A stretch of DNA of 64,000 nucleotides. Origin: Reyranella humidisoli. GTDB lineage: Bacteria > Pseudomonadota > Alphaproteobacteria > Reyranellales > Reyranellaceae. The stretch's first letter is position 1. Every line of letters begins with the position of its first letter. A program made the translations under genes and the position numbers. The stretch spans positions 2,392,001-2,456,000 of the forward strand of contig NZ_JAHOPB010000001.1 of the NCBI RefSeq assembly GCF_019039055.1. The letters are read 5' to 3'. Under the pieces are notes generated by a model, which saw only the letters and a list, made by a program, of their open reading frames with translations, made no database searches and had not been told where the DNA came from. Of the stretch, positions 8,844 to 17,615 are shown in pieces.

Positions 8844-9872
8844 TCAGTTGGGTGTAGGGGCCGCGGCATCGAGCAGCTTCTCGCGCTTCAGCTCGCTCCA
8901 CAGCTCGACCGGAATCTTCAAGCTCATATGGGCGATGTTCTGCTTTACCTCCGCGACGCTGAGCGCGCCGGGGATGACCGCGCAAAGGGCAGGGTGGAAC
9001 AGCGGGAACTGCATCGCCGCCGCGCCGAGCGGCACGCTGTGCCGTTGGCACACCGCCTCGATCTTCTGTGCCTTGTCGACGAGGTGCTGCGGCGCGGCCA
9101 CGTAGTCGTGCGTCGCACCCGTCTTCACGTTGCCGGTGAGGATGCCCGAATTGTATGGCCCGCCCAGGATCACCGAGACGCCGCGCCTGGTGCACTCCGG
9201 CAGGAACTCCTCCAGCGCGCCCTGTTCGAGCAGGGTGTAGCGCCCGGCCAGCAGCATGCAGTCGAAGTCGCCCGCTTTGATGAAGCGCGTGCTGGTGTCG
9301 CTCTCGTTGATGCCGACGCCGATCGCGGAAATGACGCCTGCCTTGCGCAGCTCGTCGAGTGCGCGGAAGCCCGAATCCATCACCGTCTTGAAGCGTTCGT
9401 CGAGGAGGGCGCGGTCCTTGATCGTCCAGAAATCGACGTCGTGGACCAGTGCGATGTCGATCCTGTCGAGGCCCAGCCGGAAGTGCGAGTGCTCCAGCGA
9501 GCGCATCACGCCATCGTAGGTGTAGTCGAACTGGGGCACGAAACCCGGCAGGCCGTTCTCGCGGAAATCCCTGGGCAGCACTTCGCCCGGCTTCCGCACA
9601 TGCAGGATGCGGCCGACTTTGGTCGACAGGACGTAGCTGTCGCGCGGCTTCTCGCGCAACGCCGCACCCATGCGCAACTCGCTGCGGCCATAGCCATAGA
9701 ACGGCGAGGTATCGAAGTAGCGGATGCCGGAATCGTATCCGTCGTTGGTGAGCTGCACCGCTTCCGCATCGGAGATGGTGGCGCGGAACCCGCCCATCGG
9801 CGCACCGCCGAGACCGATCTCGGTGACTTCGAGTTTCGTTTTTCCGACCTGCCGGCGCTTGAGCGCTGTCAT
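8844..9872 (-). CDS. Aldo/keto reductase
   Basis: This 342-residue NADPH-dependent AKR-fold enzyme shows the catalytic tetrad in context: Asp and Tyr in YFDTSPFYGYGRSE, Lys in VLSTKVGRIL, and His in DIALVHDVDF. It resembles the D-threo-aldose/L-fucose dehydrogenase-like group, but specificity is uncertain. The ATG at 9872 has GGAGGAAACG just upstream. An in-frame ATG 34 codons earlier would run into the coding start of the divergent GST gene and is rejected. Confidence 0.92.
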   Translation of the reverse strand: MTALKRRQVGKTKLEVTEIGLGGAPMGGFRATISDAEAVQLTNDGYDSGIRYFDTSPFYGYGRSELRMGAALREKPRDSYVLSTKVGRILHVRKPGEVLPRDFRENGLPGFVPQFDYTYDGVMRSLEHSHFRLGLDRIDIALVHDVDFWTIKDRALLDERFKTVMDSGFRALDELRKAGVISAIGVGINESDTSTRFIKAGDFDCMLLAGRYTLLEQGALEEFLPECTRRGVSVILGGPYNSGILTGNVKTGATHDYVAAPQHLVDKAQKIEAVCQRHSVPLGAAAMQFPLFHPALCAVIPGALSVAEVKQNIAHMSLKIPVELWSELKREKLLDAAAPTPN

Positions 9873-9936
9873 GTTCGTTTCCTCCGGAGACGGGGGAGAG
9901 TACGAATTGCCTCGGGCCAACGCCACAGGAGAGACC

Positions 9937-10578
9937 ATGAGCGACGAGCGCCTCGTTCTGCACGGCAGTTTCACGTCGAGTTCGAGCTACAAGCCGATGC
10001 TCTTCCTGGCGCTCTCGGGCCTGCCGTTCTCGTTCCGCACGGTCAACCTCAAGAACGGCGTGCAGAAGGAAGCCGAGCATCTCGCGATCAACCGCTATGG
10101 ACAGGTGCCGGTGCTTCGTCATCGCGGGCTCACGCTGGTGATGTCGAACGTGATTCTCGACTATCTCGCGCGCACCACCGGCTGCTTCGAGCCGAAGACG
10201 GAGCAGCATCGCTGGCAGGCACGCGAGTGGCTGTCGTGGGAGAACGACGCCATCACCAACGTGGCGCGCGTCCGCCACTTCGCGCGCTTCCGTCCCGACG
10301 TGCCGCAGGACATTGTGAACTTCTTCCGGCCCGGCGCCGAAGCCGCGCTCGACTTCGCCGACAAGGCGCTGGCGGGGCGCGAATGGCTGGTGGGCGATGC
10401 CTGCTCGATCGCCGACATCGGCTGCTGGGGCCGCATGGTCTTCGCCCATGAAGGCGGCCTGTCGATCGACTCGCGTCCCAACCTCGCGGCGTGGCGCGAC
10501 AGGATCAAGGCAATGCCGGGCTTCGCGCTGCCCTACGACCTGATCCCGAAGAAGGATGCGGAGTTCGACGGGCGTTAA
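9937..10578 (+). CDS. Glutathione S-transferase family protein
   Basis: This 213-residue protein has a thioredoxin-like N-terminal half (LHGSFTSSSSYKPMLFL, GQVPVLRHRGLTLVMSNVIL) and a helical C-terminal half (AGREWLVGDACSIADIGCWG). AGGAGA lies upstream of the ATG at 9937. It is transcribed divergently from the aldo/keto reductase. Its stop overlaps the stop of the dioxygenase gene on the other strand by four bases (10575-10578). A role in conjugation or reductive steps of xenobiotic metabolism is inferred from the family only. Confidence 0.9.
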   Translation: MSDERLVLHGSFTSSSSYKPMLFLALSGLPFSFRTVNLKNGVQKEAEHLAINRYGQVPVLRHRGLTLVMSNVILDYLARTTGCFEPKTEQHRWQAREWLSWENDAITNVARVRHFARFRPDVPQDIVNFFRPGAEAALDFADKALAGREWLVGDACSIADIGCWGRMVFAHEGGLSIDSRPNLAAWRDRIKAMPGFALPYDLIPKKDAEFDGR

Positions 10579-11471
10579 GCCGCCTGCTGTCCCTCGACCG
10601 TAGGACCTTCGCTCATCGTCGTGGTGCGGCGCATGTCGCGGACGATGTTGAGGTCGTCGAAGCGGCGGACGCGGTGCATCGTCGTGCGGTTGTCCCAGAT
10701 CACGAAGTCGTTCTTCGTCCAGCGATGGACGTAGACGAATTCAGGCTGGGTCGCGTGTTCCATCAGGTCGCGGATGAAGGCCATGGCTTCGGGCCTCGGC
10801 CAGCCGACGATGGCGCCGATATGCGCCGAGAGCAGCAGCGACTTGGCGCCCGTGACCGGATGCTTGCGCACGAGCCTGTGCAGCACGGGACGCATGCGAT
10901 GGCGTTCGTCGTCGGTGAAGTCGGTGAAGCCGAGCTGGCCGCGCGAATAGATCAGCGAATGCTCGCAGACCAGGTCCTCGATCTCGGCCTTGGTCGCGTC
11001 ATCGAGCGCGTCGTAGGCGGCGCGCATGTCGGCGAACTCGGTGTTGCCGCCGTCGCGCGTCACGATGCGGCCGCTCAGCAGGGAATAGCGCGCCGGCACG
11101 ATGCGGAACGTGGCATCGGAATGCCACAGCCGGTTGCCCAGCGCGGCCATGCGGCGACGGTCGTTGCGTTCGAGGCGCTTGTTGTCCTTGTCGAGGTTGG
11201 AGACGTCGGCGAAGGCCCCGCCCAGGCGCATTGTGGTTGCTGTCAGCGTCGTGTTGGCACCCTCCTGCAAAGGCCCGAAGTTGCGCGTGAAGGCGAGCTG
11301 CTGCTCGTCGGTCATGTTCTGGCCGGGCAGCACCAGCACGGCATACTTGTCCATGCCGGCCTCGACGGCGGCGACATCGGCGGGCGTCAGCGGGCGCGTC
11401 GCGTCGATGCCGGTCATCTCGCCGGCGAACGACAGTTGGAGCGGCTGGAGGGAACGCGTCTCGATCGACAA
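10575..11471 (-). CDS. TauD/TfdA-family Fe(II)/2-oxoglutarate dioxygenase
   Basis: This 298-residue alpha-ketoglutarate-dependent dioxygenase has the iron ligands HxD in LWHSDATF and the distal His in NRTTMHRVRR. The N-terminal LSFAGEMTGIDATRPL is typical of TfdA-like members. I choose a TTG start at 11471 because GGGAGG lies seven bases upstream and no ATG or GTG with a comparable site is available. The substrate could be a sulfonate, an aryloxyalkanoate or a similar acid. Confidence 0.9.
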   Translation of the reverse strand: MSIETRSLQPLQLSFAGEMTGIDATRPLTPADVAAVEAGMDKYAVLVLPGQNMTDEQQLAFTRNFGPLQEGANTTLTATTMRLGGAFADVSNLDKDNKRLERNDRRRMAALGNRLWHSDATFRIVPARYSLLSGRIVTRDGGNTEFADMRAAYDALDDATKAEIEDLVCEHSLIYSRGQLGFTDFTDDERHRMRPVLHRLVRKHPVTGAKSLLLSAHIGAIVGWPRPEAMAFIRDLMEHATQPEFVYVHRWTKNDFVIWDNRTTMHRVRRFDDLNIVRDMRRTTTMSEGPTVEGQQAA

Positions 11472-11496
11472 CAGGACCTCCCTTTGGTGAGGAACC

Positions 11497-13533
11497 CTAG
11501 CGCAGGGCGGCCGCGATATTACCACCGTCCACGGTCGTGACAGCGCCCGTCGTCTTCGACGCCTTGGCCAGCGAAACGAAGGCCTGCGCCACGTCGTCGG
11601 CCGTGACTTCGAGGCCGAGCAGGTTGCCGCCCATGTAGTCGGCCTCGCTGAGGCCGCGCGCCCTGGATCGCTGTGCGATCATTTCGTCCGTCAGGAGACC
11701 CGTGCGGATGCGGTCGGCGTTCACGGCGTTGGCGCGGATGCCGTCGCCGCCATGGTCGAGCGCATACTGGCGCATCAGGAACAGCGTCGCCGCTTTCGGC
11801 AGCCCATAAGGGCCGAAGTCCGGTCCCGGATTCACCGCCTGCTTGGAGGTGTTGAACAAAAGGCAGCCGCCCAGTCCCTGGGTGCGCATGATGCGGACGG
11901 CGTTCTGCGCCACGCTCTGGTGCGCCCAGAAGTTCAGCTCGAAGCTCTGGCGCAGCACGGCCTCGTCGACGTCGCCGATGCGGCCCTGCCAGGCGGCGCC
12001 GGCGTTGGAGACGACGATATCGACGCCGCCATAGGTCGCGGCCACCGTGTCGAACGCCGCGCGCACCGACTTCGGATCGGTCACGTCGCAGGCAATACCG
12101 AAGCCCTTCACCCTGGAGACATCGCGGTCGAGCACCGCCACTTCGGCGCCCTCGCGCGCGAAGGCGGCAGCGGTCGCGGCGCCGATGCCCGAAGCGCCGC
12201 CGGTCACGACGACGATGCGCCGCGCCAGCGGCTTCTCGGCCGCGCTGCTGAGTTTTGCCTGTTCGAGCGACCAGTATTCGATATCGAAGATGTCGGGCTC
12301 GGGAATGCACTCGTAGGTGCCGAGCCGCTCGGCGTCGGCGATCACCGCCACCGTCGTCTCGGCGAGGTCGGCCGCGATATTCGCGTCCTTCGAGCTGTTG
12401 CCGATGCCGAACAGGCCGACGCCCGGCACCAGCGCCACGCGCGGGATCGGGTCGAGTTCCTTCTTTGCGACGATCTGCTTGCCGTTGTAGCGCGTGAAGT
12501 AGGCGTGATAGTCGGCGGCGAATTTCTCGAGCGCGGCCTTGGCCTCGCTCTTGAACGCATCGAGGTTGCCGGCCTCCGGCGCGGGCGCGATGAAGGCCAC
12601 GTTCTTGGTACGGATCGCATGATCGGGCGTCACCGGACCCTGCTGGCTGTAACGCGCGATCTCCTTGCCGTTCACATAGGCCAGGATCTCCGGCGAACTG
12701 CGGAACTCGAAGACGAAACGCTGCGCGGCTTCACGGCCACCGGCTTTTGCCGGCAGCGAGAACAGCCCGCGCAGGATCGGCGCGATCTCCGCTGCCGTCG
12801 CCGGCGTCGCGGGCAGAGTCGCGCCTGGGAAGATCTTCCGCGTGGCCTTGGCGAGGCGCTGCTCGGCCATGGTCACGAGGTCGATCATGTGGACATAGGC
12901 TTCCTCGGCCGTCGCGCCCATCGAGAAGATGCCGTGCTTCAGCAGGATCAATCCCTCGACGTCGGGATGGGCGCGTGCGATCTCGGCGGTCTTCCTGGCC
13001 AGCGCAAAGCCCGGCATGACATAGGGCACCAGCGCCGCGCGCTTGCCGTAGAGATCGGCGGCCAGTTCTGCGCCGTCGGGCTGGTCAGTCAGCGCCAGCA
13101 CCGCATTGGAATGGGTATGGTCGATGAACTTGTGGGGCAGGAACGCGTGCAGCAGCGTTTCGACCGACGGGTTGGGCGCCTTGCTGTCGAGCAGGTTCGC
13201 GCGCTGCACGTTCACCATGTCCTCATCGGACAATGCCTGCAGCCCCTCCAGCTCGCGCAGCGGCGCGAGGCGGACGGCGGGCAGGCCGGGCGCCTCTATG
13301 GTCCCCATGTCCCAGCCGCTGCCCTTCACGCAGAGCACGTCGAGCGCCTGGCCTGTGACGTCCGCCATGCGCGTCTTTACCGATGTATTGCCGCCGCCGT
13401 GCAGCACCAGCCTCGGCTCGCCACCCAGCAGGCGCGTCGTGTAAACGCGCAACGCCAGATCCTCGTCGATGCCCTTGGCGGCATGGCTCGCGATGGCTTG
13501 CCGGGCATCGCTGTCGGACCAGAGGTTCTTCAT
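11497..13533 (-). CDS. Bifunctional class II aldolase / short-chain dehydrogenase
   Basis: This 678-residue fusion has an N-terminal class II aldolase domain and a C-terminal SDR. The aldolase part shows HGGGNTSVK, the zinc-ligand pair in HTHSNAVLALT and LLKHGIFSMG. The SDR part has IVVVTGGASGIGAATA, VSNAGAAW and YGLPKAATL. The architecture matches the RhaD-type rhamnulose-1-phosphate aldolase/lactaldehyde dehydrogenase family, where cleavage and aldehyde oxidation are linked. No rhamnose genes are nearby. The Bug receptor gene ends eight bases upstream, so uptake of a sugar acid or polyol and its cleavage may be coupled. The true substrate is open. Confidence 0.9.
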   Translation of the reverse strand: MKNLWSDSDARQAIASHAAKGIDEDLALRVYTTRLLGGEPRLVLHGGGNTSVKTRMADVTGQALDVLCVKGSGWDMGTIEAPGLPAVRLAPLRELEGLQALSDEDMVNVQRANLLDSKAPNPSVETLLHAFLPHKFIDHTHSNAVLALTDQPDGAELAADLYGKRAALVPYVMPGFALARKTAEIARAHPDVEGLILLKHGIFSMGATAEEAYVHMIDLVTMAEQRLAKATRKIFPGATLPATPATAAEIAPILRGLFSLPAKAGGREAAQRFVFEFRSSPEILAYVNGKEIARYSQQGPVTPDHAIRTKNVAFIAPAPEAGNLDAFKSEAKAALEKFAADYHAYFTRYNGKQIVAKKELDPIPRVALVPGVGLFGIGNSSKDANIAADLAETTVAVIADAERLGTYECIPEPDIFDIEYWSLEQAKLSSAAEKPLARRIVVVTGGASGIGAATAAAFAREGAEVAVLDRDVSRVKGFGIACDVTDPKSVRAAFDTVAATYGGVDIVVSNAGAAWQGRIGDVDEAVLRQSFELNFWAHQSVAQNAVRIMRTQGLGGCLLFNTSKQAVNPGPDFGPYGLPKAATLFLMRQYALDHGGDGIRANAVNADRIRTGLLTDEMIAQRSRARGLSEADYMGGNLLGLEVTADDVAQAFVSLAKASKTTGAVTTVDGGNIAAALR

Positions 13534-13541
13534 GGCGCTGC

Positions 13542-14528
13542 CTATTCTCCCGGTTCGATCTTGGCGTCCTTGGCGATCTTCACCCAGGTCGCGATCTCCC
13601 GCTCCTGATAGGGCTTGAACTGCACCGGGTCGCGCGGCTCGACGGTGAAGCCCAGCTTGTCGATCTTCTCGACGACTTCGGGCTTCTTGAGGCTGTTCAT
13701 GATCTCGCCCGACAGACGGTCGAGCGCGGGTTGCGGCGTCGCCGCCGGCGCGAAGAAGGCGGCCCAGGAGGAAGCGTTGGCGCCGGTCACGCCCTGCTCC
13801 TCGAGCGTCGGGACGTCGGGCAGCTGCGGATTGCGCTTGGCGCTGCCGATCGCGATCGCGCGGATGGTGCCGGCCTTGATCTGCGCCAGCACGCTGGGCA
13901 GCGTCGAGTTGGAGATGTCGATGCGGCCGCCCACCAGGTCCTGCACCAGCGGCGGGGCGCCGCGATAGGGGACGTGCGTCATCTTGGTGCCGGTGCGGGC
14001 CATGAACAGCTCGGTCGAGAGGTGCGAGCCCGAACCGATGCCGGTGGAACCGTAATTCAGCTCGCCGGGCTTGGACTTCGCGAGCGCGATCAGCTCCTGG
14101 ATGTTCTTCACCGGCAGGTCGTTGCGCACGACGAAGACATGCTCGAAGGCGCCGGCGCCGGCCAGCGGTGCGAAGTCCTTCACCGCGTCGTAGCCCGGCT
14201 CCTTCAGCATGAACATGTTGTTGCCGTGCGTCTGGTTGTTGCCGAAGGTGATCGTCTGCCCGTCGGGCTTCGCCTTGGCGACAGCGCGCGTGCCGATGGC
14301 GCCGGCGCCACCGGACACGTTCTCGACCACGACCTGCTGGCCGAGCGGGCCCGATATGTCGGCCGCGACGATGCGGGCGATCACGTCGGTCGGGCCGCCG
14401 GCCGGATAGGCCACGACCATCTTGATGGGGCCGCTGGGTTGCCAGGCCGATTGTGTGTTCTGTGCGAAGGCGGGCTTCACGAAGGGCGCGGCCAGCAGGC
14501 CGGCGCTGAACAGACGACGCTTGATCAT
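13542..14528 (-). CDS. Bug-family tripartite tricarboxylate transporter substrate-binding protein
   Basis: This 328-residue receptor starts with MIKRRLFSAGLLAAPFV, a possible Tat-type leader ending near AFAQN. It contains the family landmarks IKMVVAYPAGGPTDVIAR, LNYGSTGIGSG, MTHVPYRGAPPLVQDLVGG and LPDVPTLEEQGV. It lies between a quinone oxidoreductase gene (upstream) and the aldolase/SDR gene (8 bases downstream) on the minus strand. The three look like one transcription unit. No membrane components are present. Confidence 0.92.
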   Translation of the reverse strand: MIKRRLFSAGLLAAPFVKPAFAQNTQSAWQPSGPIKMVVAYPAGGPTDVIARIVAADISGPLGQQVVVENVSGGAGAIGTRAVAKAKPDGQTITFGNNQTHGNNMFMLKEPGYDAVKDFAPLAGAGAFEHVFVVRNDLPVKNIQELIALAKSKPGELNYGSTGIGSGSHLSTELFMARTGTKMTHVPYRGAPPLVQDLVGGRIDISNSTLPSVLAQIKAGTIRAIAIGSAKRNPQLPDVPTLEEQGVTGANASSWAAFFAPAATPQPALDRLSGEIMNSLKKPEVVEKIDKLGFTVEPRDPVQFKPYQEREIATWVKIAKDAKIEPGE

Positions 14529-14543
14529 GGTGGGATCTGCTTC

Positions 14544-15554
14544 CTAGTGTGAAATGACGATCTTGCCGAAATGCTTCTGGCTCTTGAGATGCTGGTAGGC
14601 CGCTTTCGCCTCGGCGAAAGGAAACACCTTGTCGATGACGGGTTTGAGGCCATTCGCCTCGATGGCGCGGTTCATCGCCTCGAACATCTGCGTGCTGCCG
14701 ACATAGAGACCCTGGACCTTGAGGTTGCGGCGCAGGATCGGCATCGGATCGAGCGTTGCCATGCCCGACAGCAAACCGATCACCGCGATGGAGCCGCCGA
14801 GCCGCGTCGCCATGAAGGAGCGGGGAAGGGTGCCGGCGCCGCCGACCTCGACGGTGATGTCCGCACCGCGGCCGCCGGTCAGCTTGAGCGCTTCCTGGTC
14901 CCAGTCGGGCGTCGCCCTGTAGTCGACCACCGCCTCGGCCCCCATCTGCTTCAGCCGTTCGGCCTTGGCGGCGGAGCTGGAGGTGCCGATCACGCGGGCG
15001 CCGAACATCCGGGCGAACTGCAGCGCGAAGATCGAGACGCCGCCGGTGCCCTGGATCTGCACCACGTCGCCTGCCTTGATATGGCCGATCTCGACCAGTG
15101 CGTTCCACGCCGTCACGGCGGCGCAGGGAAGGGTGGCGCCCTCCTCATAGCTGAGATGGGCCGGCAGCTTCACGACGCCTTCTTCTTCCAGCACCGCCAG
15201 CTCGGTCAGCACGCCGTCGATCGCGCCACCCATCGCCGAAGGCATCGCGCTCTCGCTGATGGCGCCACCGAACCAGCGCTGCATGAAGCAGCCGGCGACA
15301 CGGTCGCCGACCTTGACCCGGCTGACGCCCGGACCGATCGCGACCACCTCGCCGGCGCCGTCCGACAGCGGGATCAGGTCGGGCTTGGGTGCCGACCGCG
15401 CATACTGTGCCTCGATGGTGAGCAGGTCGCGGTAGTTGAGCGAGGTCGCCTTGACCCGGACGAGGACCTGGCGTGGGCCGGGCGTCGGGTCCGCCCGCTC
15501 GACCAGGGTCAGCGAGTCGATGCCCTTGGGGGCGGGGATGACGTAGCACTTCAT
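14544..15554 (-). CDS. Zinc-type alcohol dehydrogenase/quinone oxidoreductase (MDR family)
   Basis: This 336-residue medium-chain reductase has the GroES-like half with LNYRDLLTIEAQYARS and LSDGAGEVVAIGPGVSRVKV, and the Rossmann half with VQIQGTGGVSIFALQFARMF and ITVEVGGAGTLPRSF. The usual structural and catalytic zinc cysteines and histidines are not evident, which points to the zinc-free quinone oxidoreductase subgroup. It heads the probable operon with the Bug receptor and the aldolase/SDR fusion. Confidence 0.9.
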   Translation of the reverse strand: MKCYVIPAPKGIDSLTLVERADPTPGPRQVLVRVKATSLNYRDLLTIEAQYARSAPKPDLIPLSDGAGEVVAIGPGVSRVKVGDRVAGCFMQRWFGGAISESAMPSAMGGAIDGVLTELAVLEEEGVVKLPAHLSYEEGATLPCAAVTAWNALVEIGHIKAGDVVQIQGTGGVSIFALQFARMFGARVIGTSSSAAKAERLKQMGAEAVVDYRATPDWDQEALKLTGGRGADITVEVGGAGTLPRSFMATRLGGSIAVIGLLSGMATLDPMPILRRNLKVQGLYVGSTQMFEAMNRAIEANGLKPVIDKVFPFAEAKAAYQHLKSQKHFGKIVISH

Positions 15555-15585
15555 GGGGTGGCTCCTGTGGGGCGTACGGTGCAGG

Positions 15586-15712
15586 AAGGATCCCTCGCTA
15601 CGCTCGGGATGACACCGGTGGGGATGTGAGGAGGGTGAGTCATTGCAAGCGGGCCCTTGGCGTGGCGTCCGCTAGGCGCATCGTGTCATCCCGAGCGTAG
15701 CGAGGGATCCTT
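15586..15712. repeat. Dispersed inverted repeat, family A, copy 2
   Basis: Arms at 15586-15614 (AAGGATCCCTCGCT...GGGATGACA) and 15684-15712 (TGTCATCCCGAG...GGATCCTT) are near-perfect 29-base reverse complements with about 70 bases between. They occupy the gap between the oxidoreductase and gpt. Confidence 0.85.
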
Positions 15713-15761
15713 GCTGGCCCGCAGTCCAGGACGACTCCGATTGCTATGCGAATGAGGTGCC

Positions 15762-16265
15762 TCACTTGGCGTCGCCCTTCAGTTCGATGACGGTCTTGGC
15801 CATGACGGCCTCCTGGTCCCAGGGGAACAGGATCCAGGTATCCTGGCTGACTTCGGTGACGTAGCTGTCGACCACCGGCCGGCCGGCGGGTTTTGCATAG
15901 ACTGTGGCGAAATGCGCCTCGGGCAGCATGGCCCGGACGGCGCGGGCGGTGACGCCTGTGTCAACGAGGTCGTCGATGATCAGCCAGCCGGCACCCTTGT
16001 CCTGCTCGGCGGAAGTACCTTTCAGCAATTCGACCTTGGCACCGCGCTCCATGCGGTCGTAGGTCGAGCAGCACACCGTGTCGATCAGGCGAAGATTCAG
16101 TTCGCGTGCCACGATGGCGGCGGGGACCAACCCGCCACGGGTGATCGCGACCAGCCCTTTGAAAGGCCCCAGGTCGGCCAGCCGCCAGGCCAGCGCCCGG
16201 GCGTCGCGGTGCAGTTCCGTCCATGAGACGGGGAACATCCTGTTGTAGCCTGCGCTTCCCGCCAT
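15762..16265 (-). CDS. gpt: Xanthine(-guanine) phosphoribosyltransferase
   Basis: This 167-residue type I phosphoribosyltransferase converts xanthine or guanine plus PRPP to the nucleotide in purine salvage. The PRPP loop is [17 protein letters not shown] and the pyrophosphate-binding segment is [18 protein letters not shown]. The C-terminal [18 protein letters not shown] is characteristic of bacterial XGPRT. Length is slightly above the 152 residues of the enterobacterial enzyme. It stands alone between repeat-containing and divergent intergenic regions. Confidence 0.92.
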   Translation of the reverse strand: MAGSAGYNRMFPVSWTELHRDARALAWRLADLGPFKGLVAITRGGLVPAAIVARELNLRLIDTVCCSTYDRMERGAKVELLKGTSAEQDKGAGWLIIDDLVDTGVTARAVRAMLPEAHFATVYAKPAGRPVVDSYVTEVSQDTWILFPWDQEAVMAKTVIELKGDAK

Positions 16266-16399
16266 GCGATTTCGTCCCTGGATCCTGTCCGGTTTGGCTT
16301 GCCCCTTCGGGAGGGCTGCACTAACACCTTCGGCCGAAGCATAGAAGCGCAGGCCGCTGGGAAACAGGGCACAGGAAAACCGTACGGGGACCGCTGCAT

Positions 16400-17128
16400 A
16401 TGGGATTTGAGCTGACGCCCGCTTTCTGGAGCGGCCTGACCCAGATCATTCTGGTGAACATCATCCTGTCGGGCGACAACGCGCTCGTCATCGCGCTGGC
16501 CTGCCGGAACCTGGAGAAGAAGCACCAGCGCCCGGCCATCATCATCGGCAGCGGCGGCGCCATCCTGCTCCGTATCCTCTTCGTCCTGATCGTCGACTAC
16601 CTGTTGTCGGTTCCCTTCCTGAAGCTCGTGGGCGGCATGCTGCTGCTGTGGATCGGCGTCAAGCTGGTGCAGGGCGAGGAAGAGGGCGAGGACGGCGTCA
16701 AGGCGGCCAGCTCGCTGAGCTCGGCCATCCGCACCATCATCATCGCCGACGCCGTGATGAGCCTCGACAATGCCATCGCCATCGCCGCCGCCGCCAAGGG
16801 CGACACCACGCTGATGGTGCTGGGCCTCATCATCTCCATCCCGCTGATCGTGTTCGGCGCCACGCTGATCATGGCCCTGCTCAACCGCTTCCCGATCATT
16901 GTCGTCGCCGGCGGCGCGCTGCTGGGCTGGATCGCGGGCGAGGTGCTGGCCACCGATCCGGGCTATGCCGCCAAGCTCACCGCCATCACGCCGCATGCCA
17001 AGACGATCCTCGAGGTCGGCTGTGCCGTCCTGGTCGTCGCGGTCGGATACTTCCTCCAGCACCGGGCGAAGCAGAAGCACAAGGCGCACGATCCGGTGGA
17101 TCTCGCGACCGACAAGGGCAAGGAGTAG
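16400..17128 (+). CDS. TerC-family integral membrane protein
   Basis: This 242-residue membrane protein has about seven hydrophobic helices. Two acidic signature helices are visible: [14 protein letters not shown] and [16 protein letters not shown]. TerC proteins are linked to tellurite resistance and, in several lineages, to manganese or calcium export; here the role is inferred. I looked for a manganese riboswitch in 16266-16399 and recognised none. A universal stress protein gene starts five bases downstream, so they are likely co-transcribed. Confidence 0.9.
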   Translation: MGFELTPAFWSGLTQIILVNIILSGDNALVIALACRNLEKKHQRPAIIIGSGGAILLRILFVLIVDYLLSVPFLKLVGGMLLLWIGVKLVQGEEEGEDGVKAASSLSSAIRTIIIADAVMSLDNAIAIAAAAKGDTTLMVLGLIISIPLIVFGATLIMALLNRFPIIVVAGGALLGWIAGEVLATDPGYAAKLTAITPHAKTILEVGCAVLVVAVGYFLQHRAKQKHKAHDPVDLATDKGKE

Positions 17129-17133
17129 CGATC

Positions 17134-17565
17134 ATGCACAAGATCAACGCCATCCTCGTCGCGGTCGACGGTTCGGCCTGCTCCGACCGCGCCGTTCAGC
17201 ACGCCCTCGACATGGTCGCCACGGGCTGCGCCGCCGAACTGCATCTGCTCAACGTGCAACCGAGCCTTGGCGGTGCGGTCGCGACGTTCGTCTCGCGTGA
17301 GCAGATCGAGTCCCACCACCGCGACGAAGGCCAGAAGGCGCTTGCGTCCGCGGTGGCGCTGACCGGCAAGGCCGGGGTGACGCCGAAGACCCATATCGGC
17401 GTCGGCCGCCAGGGCGAGATCGTCGCCGATTTCGTGAAGAAGGTGGGCGCGGGCCTCGTGGTGCTGGGCACGCGCGGCCATACCGGCCTGGCCGGCGTAT
17501 TGATGGGCTCGGTCGCACAGGACGTGATCGCGCATACGTCGGTGCCCGTAACCCTGGTCAAGTAG
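17134..17565 (+). CDS. Universal stress protein (UspA family)
   Basis: This 143-residue single-domain Usp has the opening NAILVAVDGSACSDRAVQHA. Its nucleotide-binding end is GTRGHTGLAGVLMGSVAQDV, matching G-2x-G-9x-G(S/T), so it should be of the ATP-binding class. The ATG at 17134 follows AAGGAG, which sits inside the TerC gene end. Coupling with TerC suggests a shared stress response, possibly to metal or envelope stress. Confidence 0.92.
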   Translation: MHKINAILVAVDGSACSDRAVQHALDMVATGCAAELHLLNVQPSLGGAVATFVSREQIESHHRDEGQKALASAVALTGKAGVTPKTHIGVGRQGEIVADFVKKVGAGLVVLGTRGHTGLAGVLMGSVAQDVIAHTSVPVTLVK

Positions 17566-17615
17566 CCATCGCGCTCCGGACGGCGTAGAACGCGGCCCTG
17601 CAGGAGGACCCGCGT

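Noticed and set aside
8844..9974. Longer N-terminus of the aldo/keto reductase starting at 9974
   Set aside because: The extra 34 codons would overlap the GST gene start, have no ribosome site and do not belong to the family; the ATG at 9872 has GGAGGAAACG upstream.
11497..15108. A continuous minus-strand open frame of about 1200 codons through the Bug receptor and part of the quinone oxidoreductase
   Set aside because: Only the part from 13533 to 11497 has recognisable protein sequence. The upstream part is Arg/Gly-rich and lies in another frame over two clear genes; it is an effect of high G+C.
16266..16399. Manganese (yybP-ykoY) riboswitch ahead of the TerC gene
   Set aside because: The expected paired loops are not visible in the 134 bases, and the region offers only short local hairpins.
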